In this document: one piece after another, positions 23,569-29,645 of the stretch | Position numbering within the stretch: position 1 is the stretch's first letter | How the letters are laid out: each line of letters starts with the position of its first letter | Position numbers and translations under genes: made by a program | Source of the DNA: Pelagibacteraceae bacterium AG-333-C14 | GTDB lineage: Bacteria > Pseudomonadota > Alphaproteobacteria > Pelagibacterales > AG-422-B15 | Length of the DNA stretch: 49,035 nt | Direction of reading: 5' to 3' | Assembly (NCBI GenBank): GCA_003282485.1 | Contig: QBZD01000007.1 | Location: forward strand, 1-49,035 | The notes under the pieces: generated by a model | The model's input: the letters and a program-made list of their open reading frames with translations, nothing else | Told to the model about the DNA's origin: nothing | Database searches by the model: none

Positions 23569-23780
23569 GTTCGATTTTTTAAGTGATTCAAGACGTATAG
23601 TCTAATGGCACTTGATAAATTTGAAGTTGTCTTTTTCTGGTCAATGTCAGAAATTAGTCGATCGGGCGTAGTATTGTTTTGTTTGCTCAAAGAAACGATT
23701 TCTTCCCAAAATTCTTTTTCTAAAAATACACTAGTAATATGACCATCTAGATTGACTGTACGCTTTTTGGAGTTTTGCAT
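23565..23780 (-). CDS. Ribbon-helix-helix domain protein (RHH_4-like)
   Basis: A 71-aa protein beginning KKRTVNLDGHITSVFLEKEFWEEI, a pattern of the alphaproteobacterial RHH_4 family: a beta-strand that would contact DNA, then two helices. It ends with NLSSAIRLYVLNHL, also typical of that family. This family is commonly found beside fumC in alphaproteobacteria. It is likely a small dimeric DNA-binding regulator, target unknown. The stop overlaps the helicase start by 4 bp. Confidence 0.85.
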   Translation of the reverse strand: MQNSKKRTVNLDGHITSVFLEKEFWEEIVSLSKQNNTTPDRLISDIDQKKTTSNLSSAIRLYVLNHLKNRT

Positions 23781-23788
23781 TCAGCTGA

Positions 23789-25183
23789 TCAAGACGAAGA
23801 GATCATCTTGCTGGGACTGAGAAGTAATTTAATTTTCTTATTATCTAAATATTTTAAAATTCTGTTTGCCTCTACAAGTGATATATTTTTTTTATGGGCT
23901 AATTTTGCCAACTCAGCAGCTTTAGTGTAGCCAATCTCTGGGGCTAAAGCCGTTACCAGCATTAATGAATTTTCAACTCCTTGCTTAATATTTTTAACAT
24001 TGGGCCTGATCCCTTTAAGGCATTTATCATTAAAATTATTTATCGCTGAAGCAAGTAAATTAATTGAATTAATTATATTTAGGCCAATGAGTGGTTTAAA
24101 TGCATTAAGTTCAAAATGACCTTGTGAACCTGCCATTGATATAACATTATGTAAACCCATGACTTGTAAACACACCATTGTTAGAGCTTCACTTTGAGTA
24201 GGATTTACTTTACCCGGCATGATAGATGACCCAGGTTCATTCTCAGGCAGACTGAGTTCACCCAAGCCTGAGCGAGGACCTGATGCCAAAAGGCGAATAT
24301 CATTTCCGATTTTAAATAAGTCAGTGGCGATTACATTAAGTACGCCTGATAGTTCTACTAATGAGTCATGAGATGCCAGAGCTTGAAATTTATTCGCAGC
24401 TGGTTTGAATTTTGCCTTGGTTATTTTACTTATTTCTGAAACAACTAGACGGTCAAAACCTTTCTTCGTATTAAGTCCAGTGCCTACAGCTGTTCCCCCT
24501 TGAGCAAGGTAGCTTAAGTTCGTTAAAGCTCCCTCAACTCTCCGTATATTTGAATTGATTTGCGCCTGATATCCTGAAAATTCTTGTCCTAGTGAAAGCG
24601 GAGTTGCATCCTGCAAGTGAGTTCTTCCAATCTTTATAATACTTTTCCATTTCTGTGATTGGGATTTTAATACTTTTTCCATACTTTTTAGTGCTGGGAG
24701 AAGTTCACTTATAATTTTTAATTTAGATGCAATATTTATAGCCGAAGGAAAGCTATCATTAGTCGACTGACTCTTATTAACATGATCATTTGGATGAACA
24801 GGGGAATTTGTGCCAAGTTTTTTTGATATTTTCCTATTTGCTATATTGGCTATAACCTCGTTTACATTCATATTTGTTTGAGTTCCAGATCCAGTCTGCC
24901 AAACAGAAAGAGGGAAATGTTCGTCGTACTTTCCAAAAGAAACTTGCTTTGCGGCGTCAATAATTGCACTAGCTATTTTAGAGCTTAGAAGCTTTTGTTT
25001 TTGGTTTGCTTTTGCACATGACCTCTTAATAATTGCCAAAGCATGAATTATCTCAATTGGCATTATATCATTGCCAATTCTAAAATTCTTTAATGACCTT
25101 TGAGTTTGCGCCCCCCATAGATTAGTGTTAGCAACTTTAATTTTGCCTAAGCTGTCTTGTTCTTGTCTCGTTTTTTGATTCAT
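23789..25183 (-). CDS. fumC: Fumarate hydratase class II
   Basis: The iron-independent fumarase of the TCA cycle. Motifs: DSLGKIKVANTNLWGAQTQRS at the N-terminus, SGTQTNMNVNEVIAN, HPNDHVNKSQSTND, GRTHLQDATP, GTAVGTGLN and the signature GSSIMPGKVNPTQ. About 464 aa. I chose the ATG at 25183 (MNQKTRQEQDSLG), which matches the usual family start. An upstream in-frame ATG at 25207 adds MRYYSTFI and runs through a TATAGT-like hexamer, so it is less likely. The C-terminus ends at SPSKMISSS. Confidence 0.95.
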   Translation of the reverse strand: MNQKTRQEQDSLGKIKVANTNLWGAQTQRSLKNFRIGNDIMPIEIIHALAIIKRSCAKANQKQKLLSSKIASAIIDAAKQVSFGKYDEHFPLSVWQTGSGTQTNMNVNEVIANIANRKISKKLGTNSPVHPNDHVNKSQSTNDSFPSAINIASKLKIISELLPALKSMEKVLKSQSQKWKSIIKIGRTHLQDATPLSLGQEFSGYQAQINSNIRRVEGALTNLSYLAQGGTAVGTGLNTKKGFDRLVVSEISKITKAKFKPAANKFQALASHDSLVELSGVLNVIATDLFKIGNDIRLLASGPRSGLGELSLPENEPGSSIMPGKVNPTQSEALTMVCLQVMGLHNVISMAGSQGHFELNAFKPLIGLNIINSINLLASAINNFNDKCLKGIRPNVKNIKQGVENSLMLVTALAPEIGYTKAAELAKLAHKKNISLVEANRILKYLDNKKIKLLLSPSKMISSS

Positions 25184-25207
25184 GATGAATGTACTATAGT
25201 ACCTCAA

Positions 25208-25448
25208 TATATTACATATGGTAAGTGATTAAGCTTTTTCAATGATAATTCTTTCATACTACTGCAAATCCGAAATGAAACGCCAGTAATAACAAGAAAA
25301 TCATTGAGAGTGCTTAGTTAGTAAGGAATCATAAATTTGAAGTATCAGAAACCATAAATTTTTAAAAAATGCTTCATACATCTTTGTCAACCAATATGCC
25401 AAAATCATGTTTTTATATCTTCTTTCATAAAATGAGTTAAGATAGGAT
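25208..25448. other. Intergenic region between fumC and the DUF805 gene
   Basis: A 241-bp divergent spacer that should contain the leftward fumC promoter and the rightward DUF805 promoter. I see A+T-rich sequence with no convincing paired promoter hexamers, no copy of the ACTTCTGT core and no TTCGTTG motif. A 61-codon leftward ORF crosses it and overlaps the DUF805 start; I regard it as chance. Confidence 0.5.
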
Positions 25449-25808
25449 ATGACTTTTGGAGAATCGATATCTACATGTTTTAACAAATATGTAGATTTTA
25501 ATGGAAGGGCAACCCGATCAGAATTTTGGTTTTTTACTCTATTTTGTTGGATCGTAAGTATTATTATGCTGCCCTTAGATATTGCAATCTTTCCTTATCA
25601 GGATTGGGGGCCACTAAGTACAGCATTTTCGCTTGCAATTTTTTTTCCATCCATTGCTGTTGGATCAAGGAGGCTACATGACTCAAACTATTCTGGTTGG
25701 TTACAGCTTATAGCAATTACCATAATAGGTTTAATCCCTCTTTTAATTTGGTTTATTCAAAAAGGTCAAATTGAAAATAATCGATTTGGTCCTGATCCTC
25801 TAAGGTAA
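25449..25808 (+). CDS. DUF805 family small membrane protein
   Basis: A 119-aa protein with the DUF805 pattern: an N-terminal FGESISTCFNKYVDFNGRATRSEFWFF, several hydrophobic segments, SRRLHDSNYSGW, and a polar tail ENNRFGPDP. The function of DUF805 is not established. A Shine-Dalgarno-like AGGAT precedes the ATG. A second DUF805 domain, joined to a zinc ribbon, lies at 27513 inside the cassette array, so this gene may be a resident copy or the cargo of an older insertion. Its stop is 14 bp before the first recombination-like core (25823). Confidence 0.85.
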   Translation: MTFGESISTCFNKYVDFNGRATRSEFWFFTLFCWIVSIIMLPLDIAIFPYQDWGPLSTAFSLAIFFPSIAVGSRRLHDSNYSGWLQLIAITIIGLIPLLIWFIQKGQIENNRFGPDPLR

Positions 25809-25822
25809 TTTTATTTTAATTA

Positions 25823-25838
25823 GTGGGAAACTTCTGTT
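25823..25838. repeat. att-like core, copy 0 (left edge of array)
   Basis: Reads GTGGGAAACTTCTGTT, differing at one base from the 16-bp copy inside ssrA (29631-29646) and the copy at 27014-27029. Preceded by TTAGTGGGA as at 27014. What follows is unlike any other copy. I interpret it as the outer boundary of the cassette array. Confidence 0.7.
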
Positions 25839-25884
25839 AGGCAGCGTCTTCTAAATCGGGCATTTTTATTATTTTGTATTCAAA

Positions 25885-26061
25885 TTACTTAAATCTACGA
25901 TACTTGCGTCTTTCATAAATCCACAAGATAAAAAACAAAATTATTAGGGCAGGATTAAGAAAAACAAAAATAATAATGTTAGTTAATTCATAGCCCATAC
26001 CCGTAACTTTACCAATTTCTTCTAGTAACCAAACACACTGATAAAAAATCTCTCTACTCAT
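25885..26061 (-). CDS. Small membrane protein, second of a tandem paralogous pair
   Basis: A 58-codon ORF starting MSREIFYQCVWLLEEIG and containing GMGYELTNIIIFVFLNPALI, then a hydrophobic helix and basic tail ERRKYRRFK. It is clearly paralogous to the gene just upstream (26058-26246): same order of aromatic N-terminus, G-x-G-Y, N-I-I, a transmembrane helix with an internal Pro, and an E-R basic end. Its ATG overlaps the stop of the upstream gene (ATGA), so it is translationally coupled. Similar short proteins with a G-L-x-Y ... N-I/V-x-x-F motif occur in marine bacteria; function unknown. Confidence 0.72.
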   Translation of the reverse strand: MSREIFYQCVWLLEEIGKVTGMGYELTNIIIFVFLNPALIILFFILWIYERRKYRRFK

Positions 26062-26246
26062 TTTGTTTTTATGGCAATCTTTTTATTTCTTTGTCGCTCA
26101 GAAATCCAAAGTACAAAAAATAAGATAATTAGTGAGGGTTGAATGATTACAAAAACTATTATATTTGCGAGAAAATAACCTAGTCCAGTAATATCACCGA
26201 TAACTTCAAATACCCAAACACACCAATTGAAAAATTCATAAATCAT
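26058..26246 (-). CDS. Small membrane protein, first of a tandem paralogous pair
   Basis: A 62-aa protein with an amphipathic, Trp/Phe-rich N-terminus (FFNWCVWVFEVIGDITGLGY), a hydrophobic helix (about 27-48) and a basic C-terminus (ERQRNKKIAIKTK). It is the upstream partner of the 58-aa paralogue at 25885, with a 4-bp overlap. The pair forms the only leftward cargo in the array and fills module 1 (25830-26359). Function unknown. Confidence 0.72.
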   Translation of the reverse strand: MIYEFFNWCVWVFEVIGDITGLGYFLANIIVFVIIQPSLIILFFVLWISERQRNKKIAIKTK

Positions 26247-26274
26247 TATTAAATCATATAAATGAACTCAAAGA

Positions 26275-26310
26275 GTGTCTAGTAAAGTGTCTAGTGGTGC
26301 GTCTAGTAGA
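26275..26310. repeat. Three tandem 12-bp units with GTCTAGT core (array I)
   Basis: GTGTCTAGTAAA, GTGTCTAGTGGT and GCGTCTAGTAGA follow each other without gaps. A matching three-unit array is at 28684-28719, both about 50-60 bp before an ACTTCTGT core. They may be protein-binding arm sites of a recombinase or operators; CTAG-containing sites are usually scarce in bacterial DNA. Confidence 0.75.
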
Positions 26311-26358
26311 TTGAATTTAAGTTTTAAGGGCAGAGTATGAATCCTATGCCTCTGAAAG

Positions 26359-26479
26359 ACTTCTGTTCCTCTCACATCTTTCAAATGTAAGACTTTATCC
26401 TGCATTATTAAATTCTTCGTTGAAGACTTCGTTGAGACTTAACGTGATTATGCACAAACTCTGTTTTCTGACTTCGTTG
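26359..26479. repeat. 121-bp left-end repeat, copy A
   Basis: Begins at the ACTTCTGT core and ends at the third TTCGTTG heptamer (26473-26479); two further heptamers are spaced 12 bp apart (26416, 26428). Copies of exactly the same length are at 27021-27141 and 28779-28899. The upstream 80 bp, including the iterons and hairpin, matches the upstream of copy C but not of copy B. A cargo ORF begins 57 bp later. Confidence 0.85.
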
Positions 26480-26535
26480 AATATCAGCAATACTATATGA
26501 TTGAAATTATTACTAAATGAAAATATTATTAGTTG

Positions 26536-26958
26536 ATGTTTGAATTTATCACTATGACTTTTGTTTGTTCAATGATTCTTGATCCAAAAGATGATTATGG
26601 TTCCGCGTATATAGAATATATCACAATTTATGAAAACAGAATTGACTCAGATGATAGGAAGGTTGAACTTGTTTCATATTACAACGACGATTTGACTGAA
26701 CCAACTCCCTGGGAATTAGATAACACTAGAACTACTCAATATCAATTAACTGATAATGGCCTGATTACTTTTTCAGTTCCGTACGAAAATCAATATGAGG
26801 ATTCAGTAAGTCTTGATGTTGAAATAACGAAGGGAACTGTGGATTATGTCATAAATACTGAAACATTAAAATATAGGAGTGATTATACTGAAGAAGATGA
26901 TTCTGAGACATATACGGATTATGGTTATTGTATAAATTTAAATAAAATTTCTAATTAA
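26536..26958 (+). CDS. Hypothetical acidic protein, possibly with a damaged N-terminus
   Basis: I do not recognise this 140-aa protein. It starts MFEFITMTFVCSMILDPKDD and continues as an acidic, Tyr/Thr-rich domain of predicted beta character with no other hydrophobic segment. A separate short frame, ATG at 26517 (MKILLVDV, then stop), lies just upstream. Joining it to this ORF would give a typical signal peptide, so a one-base frameshift in the leader is possible. It is the sole cargo of module 2 (26359-27021). Confidence 0.5.
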   Translation: MFEFITMTFVCSMILDPKDDYGSAYIEYITIYENRIDSDDRKVELVSYYNDDLTEPTPWELDNTRTTQYQLTDNGLITFSVPYENQYEDSVSLDVEITKGTVDYVINTETLKYRSDYTEEDDSETYTDYGYCINLNKISN

Positions 26959-27013
26959 TCTTCTAGTAAATATAAAATATAAATTTGTGAAATTTTTAAA
27001 GGTAATAAATTTA

Positions 27014-27029
27014 GTGGGAGACTTCTGTT
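27014..27029. repeat. att-like core, copy B
   Basis: GTGGGAGACTTCTGTT, identical over 16 bases to the copy inside the ssrA coding piece (29631-29646). It can form a stem with the following CTCTCAC (GTGGGAG/CTCTCAC, one G-U). The left flank resembles copy 0, whereas the right flank is the 121-bp left-end repeat. Confidence 0.8.
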
Positions 27030-27141
27030 TCTCTCACATATTTCAAATATAAGACTATATCTCGCATTATTAAAATCTTCGTTGAGAACTTCGTTGAGAC
27101 TTTGTGTGATTCTGCACAAACTCTGTTTCCTGACTTCGTTG
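27021..27141. repeat. 121-bp left-end repeat, copy B
   Basis: Same length as copies A and C; by eye about ten mismatches to copy C. TTCGTTG heptamers at 27078, 27090 and 27135. A TATAAT hexamer (27145-27150) follows immediately and the first cargo ORF starts at 27187, so this end may also supply a promoter. Confidence 0.85.
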
Positions 27142-27186
27142 AAATATAATTAATGCTAAGTTTTAAAAAAGTAGACTATTGACTGT

Positions 27187-27498
27187 ATGTTGATATCTTT
27201 ATTTATGGGAGTAAGTTTTTGGCAAATTTTATTTTTATTCATTCTGTTAGTTTTAGTATTAATTGTAGTCTTAACTACAACCAGAAAAAACAGAACAGTA
27301 ATGAAAAGATGTCCTTTTTGTGCAGAGAATATAAATATTAATGCTATTAAATGTAAATACTGTGCTTCAATGCTCAATAATCTGTCAAGTGAGTCTGTAA
27401 CTACAACGAAGATAAATAGATCAAATCCGATATTAACAATTATAATAATATTTATTTCAATAATAATAATCATTCCACTTTTAATATTTTTATTGTAA
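27187..27498 (+). CDS. Two-helix membrane protein with internal zinc ribbon
   Basis: A 103-aa protein: a hydrophobic helix (about 10-31), a zinc ribbon KRCPFCAENININAIKCKYC (about 40-59, four cysteines as CxxC ... CxxC), then a second Ile-rich hydrophobic helix at the C-terminus (about 82-103). The zinc ribbon is near-identical in pattern to that of the next gene (27513), suggesting duplication. The function is unknown; such ribbons often mediate protein contacts. It lies in module 3. Confidence 0.7.
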   Translation: MLISLFMGVSFWQILFLFILLVLVLIVVLTTTRKNRTVMKRCPFCAENININAIKCKYCASMLNNLSSESVTTTKINRSNPILTIIIIFISIIIIIPLLIFLL

Positions 27499-27512
27499 AT
27501 TTTTTAAGCAAT

Positions 27513-27998
27513 ATGAAAACATGCCCTTATTGTTCTGAACAAATAAAGTCTGACGCAATCAAGTGTAGATACTGTTATTCAATGTTAATTGCTGATGTTG
27601 ACAAACTTCAACCACCTTATACAACTCAGCAATCATATACCACTCATACAAGAAGCAATTTTGTACCTCCATCAAGAAACTTTGGTGAGGCAATAAAAAT
27701 TTGTTTTGAAAAATATGCCGACTTCAATGGTAGAGCATCTAGATCTGAATATTGGTATTTTGCTCTATTCTTTTATGTAATTTATATTCCTTTGCTGCTG
27801 GTTCCATTTGCCTCGTTCATGTGGATGATCATTTGTCTTATTCCAAGCTTTGCAGTTACTTCCAGACGATTTCATGACATTGGACAGTCAGGTTGGTGGC
27901 AATTATTAATTGTACCACTTTGCATGATATTTATAGGTATAATCTGGTTAGTCATCTGGTGTGTTATGAACTCTGATGAGGAAGATAATGGTTATTAA
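27513..27998 (+). CDS. Zinc-ribbon plus DUF805 membrane protein
   Basis: A 161-aa fusion: an N-terminal zinc ribbon TCPYCSEQIKSDAIKCRYC (about 3-21), a polar Thr/Gln/Pro linker (about 30-50), then a DUF805 domain (NFGEAIKICFEKYADFNGRASR, SRRFHDIGQSGWWQL, acidic tail). The DUF805 part is paralogous to the gene at 25449 and the ribbon to the gene at 27187. It is cotranscribed with 27187 (14-bp gap). Molecular function is unknown. Confidence 0.82.
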   Translation: MKTCPYCSEQIKSDAIKCRYCYSMLIADVDKLQPPYTTQQSYTTHTRSNFVPPSRNFGEAIKICFEKYADFNGRASRSEYWYFALFFYVIYIPLLLVPFASFMWMIICLIPSFAVTSRRFHDIGQSGWWQLLIVPLCMIFIGIIWLVIWCVMNSDEEDNGY

Positions 27999-28028
27999 GA
28001 ATTTTCTCATATTCAGACTTCGTTGAAA

Positions 28029-28086
28029 TTTCAGAATCAAATATTGCGGGAAATAAACAAAAATGAGTGAAGTGGGAGACTTCTGT
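28029..28086. repeat. 58-bp perfect direct repeat, copy 1 (right end, with core D)
   Basis: Identical by eye to 29588-29645. It ends in GTGGGAGACTTCTGT and is preceded by a TTCGTTG heptamer (28019). The identity stops at the end of the core: here GATTCTGCTTCCAC follows, which can pair with GTGGGAG, while in copy 2 the ssrA gene follows. It forms the right end of module 3. Confidence 0.9.
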
Positions 28087-28133
28087 GATTCTGCTTCCAC
28101 TTTTATTGAGGTAGTATAAGGGGTGTATTTGAA

Positions 28134-28156
28134 GTGCCTAGTTAATGTCTAGTAAA
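28134..28156. repeat. Two degenerate CTAGT units (array II)
   Basis: GTGCCTAGTTA followed by ATGTCTAGTAAA, related to the 12-bp units at 26275 and 28684. Located between core D and the secreted-protein ORF of module 4. Confidence 0.5.
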
Positions 28157-28271
28157 TGGTTTGAATGGTGCACTTAATGTTGCGTTCTATGGAATTTATG
28201 AAATGACTTGTTTTCTTTTCAGTTACTTTTTTTATATTACACTTCGTCGCAAATATGATTAAACTGATATC

Positions 28272-28655
28272 ATGAAAAAGTTAGTTTTATCTCTAAGTTT
28301 TATTTTTTTATTTTCTTGTTCAGTTCACGCTGAGCAATATATTTTAACTTGTATTAGTGATAAGGACTTTATGAGAGTCCATAGTATCGATACCAAAAAA
28401 AAGAATATTATACTTCTAGCATCAAAAAGTCTTAAAAGTGAAGAAGAGTATAATTCCATAAATAGAGTAATAAATGTTATTCGTTGGGATGGTGATTTAG
28501 TTTATACATTTGATATTTCTGATGTAGGTCGAGAAAATTTTATGACTATAGATTTAGAAAATAATAAAATAGTCAATACTGCTCATTATATTGAAAAACC
28601 AGATTGGAAATTTGGATATGCTTATAGTCAATATTATGATTGCATTCGTGGATAA
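28272..28655 (+). CDS. Small secreted hypothetical protein
   Basis: A 127-aa protein with a clear signal peptide (MKKLVLSLSFIFLFSCSVHA, cleavage predicted after Ala20; the Cys16 could alternatively be a weak lipobox). The mature part is small and beta-rich, with a Cys near each end (TCISD and YDCIRG) that could form a disulphide. No family recognised. It is the sole cargo of module 4 (28079-28779) and likely periplasmic. Confidence 0.68.
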   Translation: MKKLVLSLSFIFLFSCSVHAEQYILTCISDKDFMRVHSIDTKKKNIILLASKSLKSEEEYNSINRVINVIRWDGDLVYTFDISDVGRENFMTIDLENNKIVNTAHYIEKPDWKFGYAYSQYYDCIRG

Positions 28656-28683
28656 TTATTTTTTCAATAGACAATTAATAAAA

Positions 28684-28719
28684 GTGTCTAGTTGAGTGTC
28701 TAGTAGAATGTCTAGTGAT
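28684..28719. repeat. Three tandem 12-bp units with GTCTAGT core (array III)
   Basis: GTGTCTAGTTGA, GTGTCTAGTAGA and ATGTCTAGTGAT, without gaps. Same unit number and placement as the array at 26275, and followed by the same kind of hairpin-plus-core sequence. Confidence 0.75.
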
Positions 28720-28746
28720 TTGATGTAGTTTGAAATGAATTTATAA

Positions 28747-28770
28747 GGGTAGAACACGAATGCTCTACCC
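28747..28770. other. Perfect 7-bp hairpin before core C
   Basis: GGGTAGA pairs with TCTACCC around a 10-base loop. The equivalent place before core A (26331-26354) has CAGAG/CTCTG with a diverged loop, so pairing potential is kept while bases change. No T-run follows, so this is not an ordinary intrinsic terminator; it may be part of the attachment site. Confidence 0.5.
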
Positions 28771-28778
28771 CCAGAAAG

Positions 28779-28899
28779 ACTTCTGTTTCTCTCACATATT
28801 TCAAATATAAGACTATATCTCGCATTATTCAAATCTTCGTTGCAGACTTCGTTGCAAGTTTGCGTGAATCTGCACAAACTCTGTTTTCTGACTTCGTTG
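28779..28899. repeat. 121-bp left-end repeat, copy C
   Basis: Starts at ACTTCTGT and ends at the third TTCGTTG (28893-28899); the other heptamers are at 28836 and 28848, 12 bp apart as in copies A and B. A TATAGT hexamer (28900-28905) follows, and the module 5 ORF starts at 28918. Confidence 0.85.
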
Positions 28900-28917
28900 T
28901 ATAGTGTATAAAATTAT

Positions 28918-29526
28918 ATGTTATTAAAAAAAATCCCCTTATTTCTATTTATCTTATTTTTGCCTCTTAACTCTTATGCCGATTCTTTCTATCGAATTGA
29001 AGGAATGACATTAGGAGAAAGTCTTTTGAAATATTATTCTAAAAGTGAAATTTTAAAAATGACATCATCAATAGAAAAAGACAATGAAGCATATAGAGTC
29101 AAAGATGACAATCCTAAAATGAGAGAGACAAATCAATCCTTAGACCAATCATATTATGATTATATTTCCATAATGTATAGCAGTGATGATCCAGAATTTT
29201 TAATACATTCTGTAGTTGCTGATAAATATTTTGATACTAAAGAATCTTTTGAGGAGTGTAAAAATGAAATGAATAAGTTGGCACTTAAAGTCATTAAACA
29301 GACTAAAAATGCCGATTTTTTAGGACCTGCTGATATCACAGAAAATATTGGTAATGATAGAAGAGCAATAACTCAAATAGTTTTTAGATCAGATAATTCT
29401 AATCCTGAAAGAATACAAATTAATTGTATAGATTTAATAGATAACACTATTTGGGGAGATTATTTAAATATAAGTATTAAAACCTATAGAGCAGAAACTT
29501 ATATAAGAGAAAGGTGGGGAATGTAA
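28918..29526 (+). CDS. Secreted hypothetical protein with EGMTLGESLL motif
   Basis: A 202-aa protein with a signal peptide (MLLKKIPLFLFILFLPLNSYA) followed by DSFYRIEGMTLGESLLKYYSKSEI. The 'I-E-G-M-x-x-G-x-S-L-L-x-Y' opening resembles a group of exported hypothetical proteins I associate with SAR11-type marine bacteria; I cannot confirm this without a search. Two cysteines are in the mature part (EECKNEM, INCIDLI). It is the sole cargo of module 5 (28779-29638), next to ssrA. Function unknown. Confidence 0.7.
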   Translation: MLLKKIPLFLFILFLPLNSYADSFYRIEGMTLGESLLKYYSKSEILKMTSSIEKDNEAYRVKDDNPKMRETNQSLDQSYYDYISIMYSSDDPEFLIHSVVADKYFDTKESFEECKNEMNKLALKVIKQTKNADFLGPADITENIGNDRRAITQIVFRSDNSNPERIQINCIDLIDNTIWGDYLNISIKTYRAETYIRERWGM

Positions 29527-29587
29527 TAGTCAAAAAAAAGTATTGCATTCAGACTTCGTTGTTTCTTCGTTGCAAACTTCGTTGCAC

Positions 29588-29645
29588 TTTCAGAATCAAA
29601 TATTGCGGGAAATAAACAAAAATGAGTGAAGTGGGAGACTTCTGT
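29588..29645. repeat. 58-bp perfect direct repeat, copy 2 (right end at ssrA, core E)
   Basis: Identical by eye to 28029-28086, 1559 bp away. Its last 15 bases (GTGGGAGACTTCTGT) lie inside the 3' end of the ssrA coding piece, and three TTCGTTG heptamers (29555, 29566, 29578) precede it. This is the signature of an element that recombined into ssrA while restoring the gene's 3' end. Confidence 0.9.

Noticed and set aside
25301..25486. Leftward 61-codon ORF between fumC and DUF805
   Set aside because: It overlaps the start of the well-supported DUF805 gene on the other strand, and no family pattern or ribosome binding site is visible.
25839..25862. tRNA fragment after copy 0 of the core
   Set aside because: I could not build a T-arm or anticodon arm from the sequence; there is no encoded CCA and no TTC loop.
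27156..27473. Leftward 105-codon ORF, Ile-rich
   Set aside because: It is antisense to the zinc-ribbon gene at 27187-27498, whose CxxC pattern is specific; the Ile-rich sequence is an artefact of A+T-rich complement.
28656..28877. Leftward 73-codon ORF
   Set aside because: It runs antisense through the iterons, hairpin and 121-bp repeat, which are explained as recombination-site sequence, and shows no protein family.
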